From AP-15 sp963703665 (GTDB taxonomy: Bacteria; Pseudomonadota; Alphaproteobacteria; ATCC43930; CGMCC-115725): a stretch of 64,000 nt of DNA. The notes under the pieces are model-generated. The model saw nothing but the letters and a program-made list of their open reading frames with translations. It was not told where the DNA came from and did not search any database. Positions within the stretch are counted from its first letter, which is position 1. The number at the start of each line of letters is the position of its first letter. This document shows, one piece after another, positions 8,884 to 18,131 of the stretch. Location: assembly GCA_963703665.1 (NCBI GenBank), contig CAVPFB010000011.1, positions 1 through 64,000 of the forward strand, given 5' to 3'. Position numbers and translations under genes: made by a program.

Positions 8884-10630
8884 ATGCCGGACGACGCCCG
8901 CAGACCCAGTTTCGACAAGTCGCGCATGCCGAGCCGTCATGTGACGGTCGGCCCCGAGCGGGCGCCGCACCGCGCGTTTCTCTATTCGATGGGGCTGACC
9001 GACGAGCAGATCGCCCAGCCGCTTGGTCGGCGTCGCCACCACCTGGAACGAGTCGGCGCCGTGCAACATCTCGCTGTCGCGCCAGGCGCAGGCGGCAAAA
9101 AAGGGGGTCGCGGCCTCGGGCGGCACGCCGCGCGAATTCACCACGATCACCGTGACCGACGGCATCGCGATGGGCCATGAGGGGATGAAGTCGTCGCTGG
9201 TCAGCCGCGAGGTCATCGCCGAACTCGGTCGAATTGTCGATGCGCGGCCATTGCTACGACGCGCTGGTCGGGCTCGCCGGCTGCGACAAATCCCTGCCCG
9301 GCTGATGATGGCGATGCTGCGGCTCAACGTGCCGTCGGTGTTTATGTATGGCGGCTCGATCCTGCCCGGCCGCTTCAAGGGCCGCGATGTGACGATCGGC
9401 GACGTGTTCGAGGCGGTCGGCTCGCACAATGTCGGCAAGCTGTCCGACGAGGAGCTGCACGAGCTCGAATGCGTCGCCTGCCCGTCGGCCGGGTCGTGCG
9501 GCGGCCTGTTCACCGCCAACACGATGGCTTGCGTCTCGGAGGCGATCGGGCTCGCCTTGCCCGGCTCGGCCGGCGCGCCGGCACCCTACGATTCGCGCGA
9601 CGCCTATGCCGAGGCCTCGGGCCAGGCGGTCATGGAATTGCTGCGCCACAACATGCGGCCGCGCGACATCGTCACCCGCGAAGGCGGTCGAGAACGCCGC
9701 GATGGTGGTCGCCGCCGCCGGCGGCTCGACCAATGGCGGGCTGCACATCCCGGCGATCGCCAACGAGGCCGGGATCGATTTCGACCTGCACGACTTCGGC
9801 GAGATCTGCCGAAGCGCACCCCCTATATCGGCGATCTGAAGCCCGGCGGCCGCTATGTGATGAAGGATCTGCACGATGTCGGCGGCGTGCCGGTGCTGAT
9901 GAAGGCGTTGCTCGACGGCGGCTATCTGCATGGCGACTGCATGACCGTCACCGGCAAGACCGATCGCCGAGAATTTGCGCAGATGTCGTGTTTCCGACAG
10001 GGCCAGGACGTGGTGCGGCCGACCTCGGCGCCGCTGTCGCCGACCGGCGGGCTGTGGTGCTCAAGGGCAATCTCGCGCCGCAGGGGGCCATCGTCAAGGT
10101 CGCCGGCATGACGAACTTGCGCTTCAGCGGGCCGGCCCGCTGCTTCGACCGCGAGGAGGACGCCTTCGCCGCGGTCGACAAGCGCCGATTACAGCGAGGG
10201 CGACGTGATCGTGATCCGCTACGAAGGGCCGCGCGGCGGGCCGGGGATGCGCGAGATGCTGTCGACGACCGCGGCACTCTACGGCCAGGGGGTCGGCGAC
10301 AAGGTGGCGCTGTTCACCGATGGCCGGTTTTCCGGCGCCACGCACGGCTTCTGCATCGGCCATGTCGGACCGGAGGCCGCGGCCGGCGGACCGATCGGGC
10401 TCATTCGCGACGGCGACATGATCACGATCGACGCCCAGCGCCGGCACGCTCGAGGTGGCATTGAGCGACGCCGAGCTCGCCGAACGCCGCCGCACCTGGA
10501 CAGCCGCGCCGCAACGACTACCAGTCGGGCTGCCTGTGGCGCTACTCGCAGACCGTCGGCGACGCCGAACAAGGGCGCCGTCACCCACCCCGGCGCCCGC
10601 GCCGAAACCCACACCTACGCCGATATTTGA
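8884..10630 (+). CDS. ilvD: Dihydroxy-acid dehydratase, multiply frameshifted
   Basis: The enzyme dehydrates dihydroxyisovalerate and dihydroxymethylvalerate in valine, leucine and isoleucine synthesis and carries an Fe-S cluster. Cluster-ligand segments are all readable: GLAGCDKSLPG near 9265, and CVACPSAGSCGGLFTANTM near 9475. The N-terminus (MPDDARRPSFDKSRMPSRHV) and the C-terminus (GAVTHPGARAETHTYADI) are canonical, and the total length fits about 575 residues. The frame changes at least eight times: near 9025, 9230, 9300, 9685, 9810, 9965, 10190 and 10440. No conserved motif is lost by substitution. That pattern favours sequence errors over a decayed gene, but a pseudogene cannot be excluded from one sequence. 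Confidence 0.85.
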
Positions 10631-10669
10631 TGGAGGTCGAAACCGGGCAAACGCGGGCCGGCTTCGGTT

Positions 10670-12136
10670 TCACTGTGCGGTCAGGCGGTCGAAGAACCCA
10701 ACCTGGCCGCAGCGGGCGTCGTACAGATAGTCGAAGCGAGCAAGCGGGCTGCGGCCGATGTTGAAGAAGACGGGCGGCTCGGTCGTGGGCGGGGCGGCCC
10801 ATCTGATCATGGTGGGATCAACGGTCGGCGCGGCTTTGTGCGGCTGGTAGGTGAAGCCGTAGGAAAGGGCCAGCGGCGAGACCGTCGGCGCGGAAATATC
10901 AACGGCGGTGCCCGGCTTGAGCAGGCCCGGGTTCGACGGATCGACAACCGTGGACGGGCGCCTCCCTTTCGCCAATGCGAAGATCATCTGGTCAATTCCG
11001 GTATCGAGCAGCATCGATCCGCAGAACTTTGCCGAAGCAGCAGGAAAGCTGAAACAGCCGTTTGCTCCCAGCCAGTCGCCATACGGGTCGTCGCTCGGCT
11101 CGAGCGCGACATAGCGGAACTTTTCCGCCGTGTTTGCGGCGTCGAGCCCGATGTCGACCCGATCGGGAGAGATGACGTAGCCCGGCCTGACCCGCCCATG
11201 GACGATGTCTTCGAGCTGCAGGAACGGGTTGTTCGAGGGCGGCGCGCCGCCGCGGTCAAAGCCGATGCCCATCAGGCTGAAGCCGGCGATCGCCTTTTGC
11301 TGGTTGGAAGGCGGCTTGCAGGTTTTCACGTTGCTGCCGCATTCGACCCTATCGATGCCGAAAACCTCGATCGGAATTGTCGTCGCCAGCGGTTTCGGCC
11401 CCCAAGCTGCATCAGGGATCGCGATCGTCACCGGCGTCAGCCAGTAATTGCCGACGATCTTGTACCCGCTCGGGTAATACTCGCGGCTGCCGGGCTCGCC
11501 CGGGCCGACCGCCTGGGGTCCGAGCGAGCGCCGGTCGATCGCCAGACCGGTCGAGCCGGTATCGAGCTCGACCCCGGTATGCCATTGTCCGCCTCCGACG
11601 GAAACGGCGACGGAAAAGCCGCGCTCGAGGGTCCGCATCGGGTTGTCGTAGGGGATCGTCAGGTGCCCGGCGCCCTCCGGGCAGTTGCCGGGAGCAAACT
11701 GGTTCCGCGCGACGATCGAGGTGCTGGCGCTGGCGTCCCCCATCGTCGCGGTCAGGATCATCGAATTGACGAAATAGCTGCCGTCGTAAGTGAAGATCGC
11801 GGTCGGGTCGGCGGCCGAGGTGATCCTGGCGGCGGTCGGGCGCAACGGCCCGCCGTTCGGCTGGTAGATGTTCAGGACGATCGGCTGTCGGCGGGAGGGG
11901 AGGATCGCATGACCTCCGCGATCCGTGACCTTGACCGACAGCCGGATCTGCTGGCTGTGGTTGCAGCCGCGGCGGGTGGTCGGGTTATCCAGCACAATGA
12001 CCGTCGGAGAGATGGTCATCGTCGCGTTGGCAGTCGGAACGTCGGCCTGCGCCGCAGTGCTGCCGAAGGCTGCGGCGATCGCGACGATCCCGCGAACGGC
12101 AAACCAACGCATATCAATGCCGGCTGGTTGGATCAT
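10670..12136 (-). CDS. Exported pepsin-like aspartic protease homologue
   Basis: The 488-residue protein starts at 12136 after GAGGTG. A signal peptide spans about residues 9-31 (ends TAAQADV). Residues 32-150 form a beta-rich domain. Two hydrophobic-DTG motifs follow: VELDTGSTG at 189-197 and MLLDTGIDQ at 375-383. Their Asp residues are 186 positions apart, almost the same as the 183 between the two catalytic Asp of pepsin. This supports a bilobal A1-type fold. In the second motif the residue after DTG is Ile, not Ser or Thr, which may weaken catalysis. Paired Cys are present. Such proteins are uncommon in bacteria. Convergent with ilvD, with nothing on the same strand nearby. The substrate is unknown. 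Confidence 0.62.
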   Translation of the reverse strand: MIQPAGIDMRWFAVRGIVAIAAAFGSTAAQADVPTANATMTISPTVIVLDNPTTRRGCNHSQQIRLSVKVTDRGGHAILPSRRQPIVLNIYQPNGGPLRPTAARITSAADPTAIFTYDGSYFVNSMILTATMGDASASTSIVARNQFAPGNCPEGAGHLTIPYDNPMRTLERGFSVAVSVGGGQWHTGVELDTGSTGLAIDRRSLGPQAVGPGEPGSREYYPSGYKIVGNYWLTPVTIAIPDAAWGPKPLATTIPIEVFGIDRVECGSNVKTCKPPSNQQKAIAGFSLMGIGFDRGGAPPSNNPFLQLEDIVHGRVRPGYVISPDRVDIGLDAANTAEKFRYVALEPSDDPYGDWLGANGCFSFPAASAKFCGSMLLDTGIDQMIFALAKGRRPSTVVDPSNPGLLKPGTAVDISAPTVSPLALSYGFTYQPHKAAPTVDPTMIRWAAPPTTEPPVFFNIGRSPLARFDYLYDARCGQVGFFDRLTAQ

Positions 12137-12312
12137 CGGTGCACCTCACGCCCCAACGTCTAGCCGAAGTTCCTTTGTAATCGATTGACGCCGCGGAGGG
12201 CGTCGCGCGGCCACCAAAGTCCTCCACGATGGCGACGTGATCACCCCAGGCGCCGCTTGACGGAGCAGCCGCGGCAACCGAGACTCCTCGGACACGAACA
12301 GGAGAAACGGCG

Positions 12313-13587
12313 ATGCTGCCACGCGAAGAAAACGAGCTGTTGACCAGGGTCGGAGCGGGCACGGGCATGGGCAGCACGATGCGGCTCTATTGGATTCCGG
12401 CCTTGCTCGCGCGCGAACTGTCCGAGCCCGACGGGCCGCCGGTGCGGGTTCGGCTGCTCGGTGAAGACCTCGTCGCGTTTCGCGACAGCGCCGGCCATAT
12501 CGGCCTCGTCGACGAATATTGCCCGCATCGCCGCGCCTCCTTGTGGTTTGGGCGCAACGAGGAGGGCGGGCTGCGCTGCGTCTATCACGGCTGGAAATTC
12601 GCCGTCGACGGCAGCTGCGTCGAGCAGATGAACGAACCCGAGCCGTTCTGTCACAAGGTCCACCTGACCGCCTACCCGACCGTCGAGCTGGGCGGCGTCG
12701 TCTGGACCTATATGGGCCCGCCCGAGCGCACTCCGCCGTTGCCGAAATTCGCCTGGACCCAGGCGCCCGACAGCCATCGCCACGTCTCGAAGGTCATCCA
12801 GGACTGCAACTGGCTGCAGGCGCTCGAAGGCGGGCTCGACACCTCGCACGCGCCGATCATGCACCGTCTATTAAAGGACAATGCCGGGCGCGGCGGGATC
12901 AGCCCGTCGAGCGCCTATGTGCGCGCCAAGGCGCCGAGCATCACCGTCGATCTGACCGATTACGGCTACCAATACGCCGGCATCAGGGCGCTCGGCGACG
13001 ACGAGCAGCACATCCGCACCTACCATTACATTCTGCCGTTTCACCAGATCCGCGCTTCGCGCTCGGAGCGCGGCAACCCGGTCGATGCCGGGCATATCTG
13101 GGTCCCGATCGATGACCAAAACACGATGGTCTACAACTGGGCTTACAGCGTCAGCGAGGAGCCCCTGAGCGACGAAGACCGGCTCGAGCGCGGCATCGGC
13201 AACGGACCCTTGCACGTCGACCAGACCACGTTCCGCTCAAAGGCTAACCGGCAGAACGATTACCTGATCGACCGCACGGTGCAGAAGACGCTGAGCTTCA
13301 CCGGCATCGACGGCGTCAATGTGCAGGACCGGGCGATCCAGGAGACCATGGGTCGCGTCGTCGACCGTTCGAAGGAGCATCTGGGACCGGCCGACAAGGC
13401 GATCATTCAGTTGCGCCGGCTGCTCCGCCAGGCGGTCGGGAGCGTCGAGGAAGGCGGCACGCCCGCCGGGGTGCGGCCAAGCTATTACCGGCTGCGCGCC
13501 GCCGAAACCGTGGCGCCGCGGGCGGCCGACTGGCGGAGCTTGGTAGCCGAGGGGCTGGCGCGGGAGGACATCCTGCAGACGGTGTGA
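12313..13587 (+). CDS. Rieske non-haem iron oxygenase, alpha-type subunit
   Basis: The 424-residue protein has the Rieske motif in its N-terminal third, CPHRR near residue 75 and CVYHGWKF near residue 95, which binds [2Fe-2S] through two Cys and two His. The catalytic domain has GGLDTSHAPIMH near 180, supplying iron ligands of the 2-His-1-carboxylate type. The whole resembles phenoxybenzoate or phthalate dioxygenase large subunits that act as homo-oligomers. The substrate is probably aromatic (inference). No ferredoxin or reductase gene is adjacent, so electrons must come from elsewhere. The PPOX-fold gene follows with overlap or near overlap, so the two are translationally coupled. Confidence 0.85.
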   Translation: MLPREENELLTRVGAGTGMGSTMRLYWIPALLARELSEPDGPPVRVRLLGEDLVAFRDSAGHIGLVDEYCPHRRASLWFGRNEEGGLRCVYHGWKFAVDGSCVEQMNEPEPFCHKVHLTAYPTVELGGVVWTYMGPPERTPPLPKFAWTQAPDSHRHVSKVIQDCNWLQALEGGLDTSHAPIMHRLLKDNAGRGGISPSSAYVRAKAPSITVDLTDYGYQYAGIRALGDDEQHIRTYHYILPFHQIRASRSERGNPVDAGHIWVPIDDQNTMVYNWAYSVSEEPLSDEDRLERGIGNGPLHVDQTTFRSKANRQNDYLIDRTVQKTLSFTGIDGVNVQDRAIQETMGRVVDRSKEHLGPADKAIIQLRRLLRQAVGSVEEGGTPAGVRPSYYRLRAAETVAPRAADWRSLVAEGLAREDILQTV

Positions 13588-13589
13588 AG

Positions 13590-14060
13590 ATGAGCGAGCG
13601 CGAAACCGAGGCGGCGGTCCCGCGCCGCCGGCAGATCCGCCTCGACCCCGAGGAGCAGGCGGCGTTCCTGCGCGACAACCCGAAATGCGCGCTCGCCACG
13701 ATCGACCAGGACGGGTTTCCGCACGTGGTAGCGATGGGGTTCTATGTCGAGGACGGCGTCTTTTACATGACCTCTTACGCCAAGGCGCAGAAGGTGCTCA
13801 ACATCCGCCGCAACCCGAAGGTCGGGCTGATGGTCGAGACCGGGGCCTCTTATTCGGAATTGCGCGGCGTCATGGTGCGCGGCACCTGCGAGATCATCGA
13901 CGACGTCGAAACCGTCCGCCAGGTCATGGACCATCGCCGCGGCAGTCCGCAGAGCGGCCGGCGCGGCTCCCTCGACAGCGCCCCCAAGCGCGTGGTGCTC
14001 AAGGTCACTCCGCGCAAGACCGCGAGCTGGGACCATACCAAGCTCGGCGGCCGCTACTGA
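13590..14060 (+). CDS. PPOX-class flavin-binding split-barrel protein
   Basis: About 156 residues of the pyridoxamine 5'-phosphate oxidase fold: a core ALATIDQDGFPHVVAMGF strand pair, KVLNIRRNPKVGLMVE, then RGTCEIIDD. These are the usual FMN or F420 binding segments. The ATG at 13590 is taken as the start. A GTG at 13584 overlaps the stop of the oxygenase gene and is an alternative. Coupling to a Rieske oxygenase that lacks a reductase suggests a role in the same reaction sequence, possibly as flavin reductase or in reducing the product (inference). Confidence 0.78.
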   Translation: MSERETEAAVPRRRQIRLDPEEQAAFLRDNPKCALATIDQDGFPHVVAMGFYVEDGVFYMTSYAKAQKVLNIRRNPKVGLMVETGASYSELRGVMVRGTCEIIDDVETVRQVMDHRRGSPQSGRRGSLDSAPKRVVLKVTPRKTASWDHTKLGGRY

Positions 14061-14356
14061 CGCGGAGCCCGTCTGCAGAATGAGATAACCCATCCGCTGC
14101 GACGGATTGTCCGCGATCGGGGCGAGCACGATACTGGTTGGCAAAGGCTGCCGCAGCAACCCCGACCGAGCGTCGAAGCATGTGCAACAATCATCCAGCC
14201 GGGGGTCAGGAAGCCAACTTCGTCGACGAATTCGGCCAACCCGGCAAAAACTGATCGCGCATGCGAGGCATCCGGCGCATGACGGTCAAGAGCGGGACGA
14301 AACAGCCGGCCGGGCGTTCCTAAGGCACCTCATTGATGGAGAGAGGGAGAGCCGCA

Positions 14357-14539
14357 ATGGATAAAGATCGTGTCGCGGGTGCCGGACACCAAGTGAAAGG
14401 AGCCGTCAAGGAGAGCGTCGGCAAGGTCACCGGAGACGCAAAAACCCAGTCCGAGGGCGCGGCGGAGAAGGCCGCCGGAAAGGTTCAGAACGCGATCGGG
14501 GGCGCCAAAGACGCCGCTCGCGATGCGCTGAAGAAGTAA
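14357..14539 (+). CDS. CsbD-family stress protein
   Basis: The 60-residue hydrophilic protein begins MDKDRVAGAGHQVKGAVKE and repeats a GK(V/A)xGDA pattern, the hallmark of CsbD. Length and Ala/Lys/Gly composition match the family, whose members are induced by general stress and have no known biochemical role. GGGAGAG lies eight to thirteen bases upstream. The next gene starts two bases after its stop. Confidence 0.85.
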   Translation: MDKDRVAGAGHQVKGAVKESVGKVTGDAKTQSEGAAEKAAGKVQNAIGGAKDAARDALKK

Positions 14540-14540
14540 C

Positions 14541-14879
14541 GTGCGCAAACGCGCCGCGAAGCGGGCCCCGCGGTCATCCTCCTGGCTGCGCCTGTCGACC
14601 GATTTCTGGCGGGCAGGCCTGGAGGCGCAGCAGGTAATCGGCCTGCGGCTGGCGTTGCTCGCCGGCGGCCGCGAACCGGCCACAGCCGAGATGCTGCGCA
14701 TGGTATCGGAAAAAATCGCCGCAGCGTTCGAGGTCCAGCAGGCGGCGGCGCTGGCGGCGATGACCGGTAGCAACGCACAGCTTCCGGCGCAGACGCTGGC
14801 GATCTACCGGCGGCGGATGCGGGCCAACCGACGCCGCCTGGGTGCTGCCAAGCCGGGTGCCCAAAACCCGGCGCGGTAA
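14541..14879 (+). CDS. Phasin-like helical protein, hypothetical
   Basis: A GTG start at 14541 directly follows the CsbD stop. The 112-residue product is mostly amphipathic helix (STDFWRAGLEAQQVIGLRL, then MVSEKIAAAFEVQQAAALAA) after a basic N-terminus, and ends with a basic segment. The pattern recalls phasins that coat polyhydroxyalkanoate granules, but no motif proves it. Coupling with csbD suggests stress-related expression. Confidence 0.5.
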   Translation: MRKRAAKRAPRSSSWLRLSTDFWRAGLEAQQVIGLRLALLAGGREPATAEMLRMVSEKIAAAFEVQQAAALAAMTGSNAQLPAQTLAIYRRRMRANRRRLGAAKPGAQNPAR

Positions 14880-15181
14880 AGCCCGGCGCGCCATTGGGCC
14901 GCGGTCTCGGGCCAGGCCGCGCTGATCTCGCCTCGCGGCGCGTCGGTGTCGATTCGGGAGCAGATCAGCGCCCGCAGCCTGCGCCTGATCGGCGCTGCTG
15001 CGCGGTCGCTGTGGGCGGCGCCAGGATGGCCCAAACGGACGCTGCGCCTTTCGAAGCCAAGGGCCGAGAGTCCGTCCGCCAGCCGCGTCAGACCGGCGCA
15101 GGGCGGCCGGTCAGAGCGCCTGCCGCCGGGCGCGCCTTGACAGGGTTCCCGGGCCGCTCGCTTAATGCCGGGGGCCGAAGC
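14880..15181. other. Intergenic region before tRNA-Val
   Basis: About 300 bases of GC-rich sequence. Open frames exist on both strands but none resembles a family. It should contain the tRNA promoter. Confidence 0.35.
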
Positions 15182-15256
15182 GGGCGCGTAGCTCAGCGGG
15201 AGAGCACACCCTTCACACGGGTGGGGTCACAGGTTCAATCCCTGTCGCGCCCACCA
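15182..15256 (+). tRNA. tRNA-Val (anticodon CAC)
   Basis: All four arms can be drawn. The acceptor GGGCGCG pairs with CGCGCCC, the D arm is GCTC/GAGC, the anticodon arm CACCC/GGGTG has loop TTCACAC (anticodon CAC, reading GTG), and the T arm ACAGG/CCTGT has loop TTCAATC. The discriminator A and CCA are encoded. The sequence to the right changes composition and holds accessory genes, so the tRNA may be an old integration site. Confidence 0.95.
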
Positions 15257-15808
15257 GCCTTTCCAATCCAAGGACTTATAGGCTGGATCGAGCCTTCTCC
15301 ATACCCGAAGGAGACCCCGAATCGGCCGAACACGACGCGAACACTCACACATCGCTGTGGCCGTGGCGTGCCTGTGGCGTGATCGTGGCGTGACCGATGT
15401 TGTCGAGACGTTCCGGTGTCCGAAACGCAAAAACCTCACCAGCTCGCTCCGAGGTGCTAGAGCTTCCGGGGTGGTCTCTGCTCTCTCGGGGCGAACCCCT
15501 CGGACGGATCGGTGGTTGCCGAGGGTCTGACGCCGCTCCAGTCGAGCCTGACGCACCGCCCGTTGCGACTGCGTTTCAATGGCGTTTACAAGTCATTACA
15601 CTGGTTGCAGGTTGTGCATTGTTTGCAGATTGTTACATACCGATACAAAACTTTACCAATACGCCGTTGTTGTGGCATTCTGGTGGTGCCAGCGTGGCCA
15701 CAATGGTTAAAATCGGACGAATCGAGGGCGACCGAACCCGAACCAGCGCCCAGTGAGCATGTTTCAGAGATCTGAGTTTGTCGTGGCCTCCTCGGGGAGA
15801 TGGTAGCC
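15257..15808. other. Region after tRNA-Val without recognisable gene
   Basis: About 550 bases. The first part has the short repeat GTGGCGTG three times (15360-15395). From about 15590 the composition becomes AT-rich. No integrase frame survives. The promoter of the di-haem protein gene should lie in the AT-rich part, perhaps around TTTGCA at 15619. Confidence 0.4.
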
Positions 15809-17515
15809 ATGCAGCAGACAACATGCCTTGGTATTATCACCGCCGTAATCATCCTCGCGCTTTCGCCAATGAGCGCGCGCGGGCAGAATCCGACGCCGGT
15901 CCCGATATTTCCTCCGCCTGGCTTTAAAATCCCGCCGGCTGACGTTCCGTGCATATTGCCAGGCAACAAGCTTAATCTGCAGTGTTTCATCAAGAATGAC
16001 CCGGACGCGGCGAGAATTCGCGCGGAAGAGGCTGCGCTCGAAGCAGAAGCGCTCGCAGCGGCGCAATCAGGAACCCTCGATCCTTTCCACCAGGTCGAGA
16101 CCCTGGGTCAGCTCGAGATTTTCGATCCCAACCTGTCGGTCAACAGCAACATAGCCTGCAGTTACTGTCACGATCCAATGGCCGGCTACGCAAACGGATC
16201 GTCCGTCTTGAGCATCTATACCGGCGGGAGCAACCCGGGGTCGGTCCCCATTACCGTGGCAGGCGCCTATCCCAATAACCGGATCGCGAAGAGAAATCCG
16301 CAAACCTATGTTTATGCGCCCTACTTCCCGCCGCTGCAATACAACGTAACGCAAGGAGATTTTTACGGTGGTAACTTCTGGGACGCGCGGGCGAGCGGAT
16401 ATCTGTTACAAAATTCCTCGGCCGAGCAAGCGCAGGATCCGCCGGTTGATCCTGAGGAAATGGCCAATCCCGACACGGCTTGTGTGGTTTGGAAACTCTC
16501 TCAGAGCGTCTATGCATCCTTTTTTGAGACGGTTTGGGGGACGGGCTCACTGTCCGGGATCTCCTTTCCGTCAGATGCTGCCCAGCTGTGCAGCATCCCG
16601 AAAGGCGCGGTCAATCCGCCGGCTCAGCTTCTCGCCTTGAGCGCGTCAGATCGGACCAAGGCAAACCAGGCGTTCAACGAATTCGGGCAGTCGATCGCGG
16701 CATATGAGATCTCCTCGGCGGTCAGTCCGTTCACGTCGAAATTCGACGCCTATTTAGCCGGCCTGACGACCCTGACCCCGACCGAATTGAGCGGTTACAA
16801 CCTGTTCCGCGGCAAGGCGAATTGCAATTCCTGCCACCTCGATGGCCGGTCGAATACCGAAAAGCCGGGCGAAATCGACACCGGCGCAGCGACCAACGCG
16901 GCACCTATGTTCACCGATTTCACCTACAACAATATCGGCCTTCCGAGAAACCTCGCTCTTCCCTGGTATTCAGAAAATAAGCCTGATCAGTATGGCTTTG
17001 TCGGCAATCCGCTCGGGGTTGGATTTATCGACGAAGGTGTCGGGCTGTTTCTGGACGGCTATTACGGTTCGCCTCCGCCGAACTACGACTGGATCGCGCT
17101 CAATCCGTACTTTGTCGGGAAATTCCAGACCTCGACCCTGCGCAATGTCGGTCAGACACCCCCGCCGACGCCGCCCAATACCATTTTTGTAAAGGCATTC
17201 ATGCACAACGGCTATCTGCTGAGCCTGAAACAAGTCGTGCATTTCTACAATACCCGCGACAAATATGCCTACAATGTACAGTCAGGGCACTGCCCGGCCG
17301 GTACGGTGGAAAAAGTGACGTGCTGGCCGATCCCGGAAGAACAAGATAACAAGAACATGACGATCGGCAATCTGGGATTGAGCGACTCGCAGGAAAACCA
17401 GATCGTCGCCTTTTTGGAAACCCTGACCGACGGGTATGTCCCGATTACACCGGCGACGTTGAGCAAACCCATGGTCGTGAGAAAAGCCGCCCTGCCACCT
17501 GCCCATAGACAGTAA
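15809..17515 (+). CDS. Di-haem cytochrome c peroxidase/MauG-family protein
   Basis: The start at 15809 is preferred to 15800 because GGGGAG lies nine bases before it. A signal peptide covers residues 1-26. Two CxxCH haem sites are visible: CSYCH at 117-121 and CNSCH at 339-343, spaced as in bacterial cytochrome c peroxidases and MauG. The length of 568 is well above the usual 320-380. Extra material lies at the N-terminus, including a Glu/Ala helix near 68-86, and between the haems. It acts in the periplasm, reducing peroxide or oxidising a substrate protein. The fibronectin-III protein follows 76 bases later and may be its partner. Lower GC than neighbours and position after a tRNA suggest transfer. 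Confidence 0.85.
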   Translation: MQQTTCLGIITAVIILALSPMSARGQNPTPVPIFPPPGFKIPPADVPCILPGNKLNLQCFIKNDPDAARIRAEEAALEAEALAAAQSGTLDPFHQVETLGQLEIFDPNLSVNSNIACSYCHDPMAGYANGSSVLSIYTGGSNPGSVPITVAGAYPNNRIAKRNPQTYVYAPYFPPLQYNVTQGDFYGGNFWDARASGYLLQNSSAEQAQDPPVDPEEMANPDTACVVWKLSQSVYASFFETVWGTGSLSGISFPSDAAQLCSIPKGAVNPPAQLLALSASDRTKANQAFNEFGQSIAAYEISSAVSPFTSKFDAYLAGLTTLTPTELSGYNLFRGKANCNSCHLDGRSNTEKPGEIDTGAATNAAPMFTDFTYNNIGLPRNLALPWYSENKPDQYGFVGNPLGVGFIDEGVGLFLDGYYGSPPPNYDWIALNPYFVGKFQTSTLRNVGQTPPPTPPNTIFVKAFMHNGYLLSLKQVVHFYNTRDKYAYNVQSGHCPAGTVEKVTCWPIPEEQDNKNMTIGNLGLSDSQENQIVAFLETLTDGYVPITPATLSKPMVVRKAALPPAHRQ

Positions 17516-17591
17516 CGTCCAGCTTGGATATCGCGGCACAAGGGGCCGGGACCTAGTTCGCCACCGGCTTCTTCTTCTGGCAGGTCCCGCA

Positions 17592-18020
17592 ATGAAGAGG
17601 CTCGTTCTCGCTTTCCTGTTCGTCACCGTCGGCGGCGGCGTAAGCATGTCGGACGGTCTAACCGCGGATGATCAGCGCACCCGCGCGGTCCCGGCGCGTG
17701 CGCAGATCACCGAGGGGCCGCAAATCGAGCGGACCACCGACAGTTGGGCTGTCATTCGATGGGCTTCCAATAATATTAAGGGAACATCGTTACGTTACGG
17801 AGTGGTCCACTACGGTACCGATTCTCACGACTTGGGCGAAACGGCAAAATCGCCCAACCGCTGGAACCCCGGTTTGCCGTCGATGACCTATCGGGTGCAG
17901 GTGAATCATTTAACGCCTGCTACGACCTATTACTACCGGGTTGAATCTGTAAACGCCTTGGACGTCAGCGAGGGGCCGGAAAGCGCGGTCAGCCAATTTA
18001 CCACCGAACGATCCCCCTAA
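17592..18020 (+). CDS. Exported fibronectin type III domain protein
   Basis: The 142-residue product has a signal peptide (MKRLVLAFLFVTVGGGVSM). It then carries a single FnIII-like domain of about 95 residues, with a WAVIRWAS strand, YGTDSH, and the characteristic LTPATTYYYRVESVNA turn. This is the form found in front of purple acid phosphatases, but no catalytic domain follows. It probably acts as a small periplasmic or surface binding module. The gene directly follows the di-haem protein gene in the same direction. Confidence 0.72.
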   Translation: MKRLVLAFLFVTVGGGVSMSDGLTADDQRTRAVPARAQITEGPQIERTTDSWAVIRWASNNIKGTSLRYGVVHYGTDSHDLGETAKSPNRWNPGLPSMTYRVQVNHLTPATTYYYRVESVNALDVSEGPESAVSQFTTERSP

Positions 18021-18131
18021 CGCTGTCGCCGCCGTGGGTAACGCGGCCGTGCGGCCAGGGCCTCTGGACACGATGACGCAGGCGGCACATCTTGCCGCAA
18101 TTGTGCATCGGTCTCGGTCATCATAACGGCG

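Noticed and set aside
15257..15808. Integrase remnant right of tRNA-Val
   Set aside because: No frame carries the Arg-His-Arg-Tyr residues of a tyrosine integrase, so only composition hints at an island.
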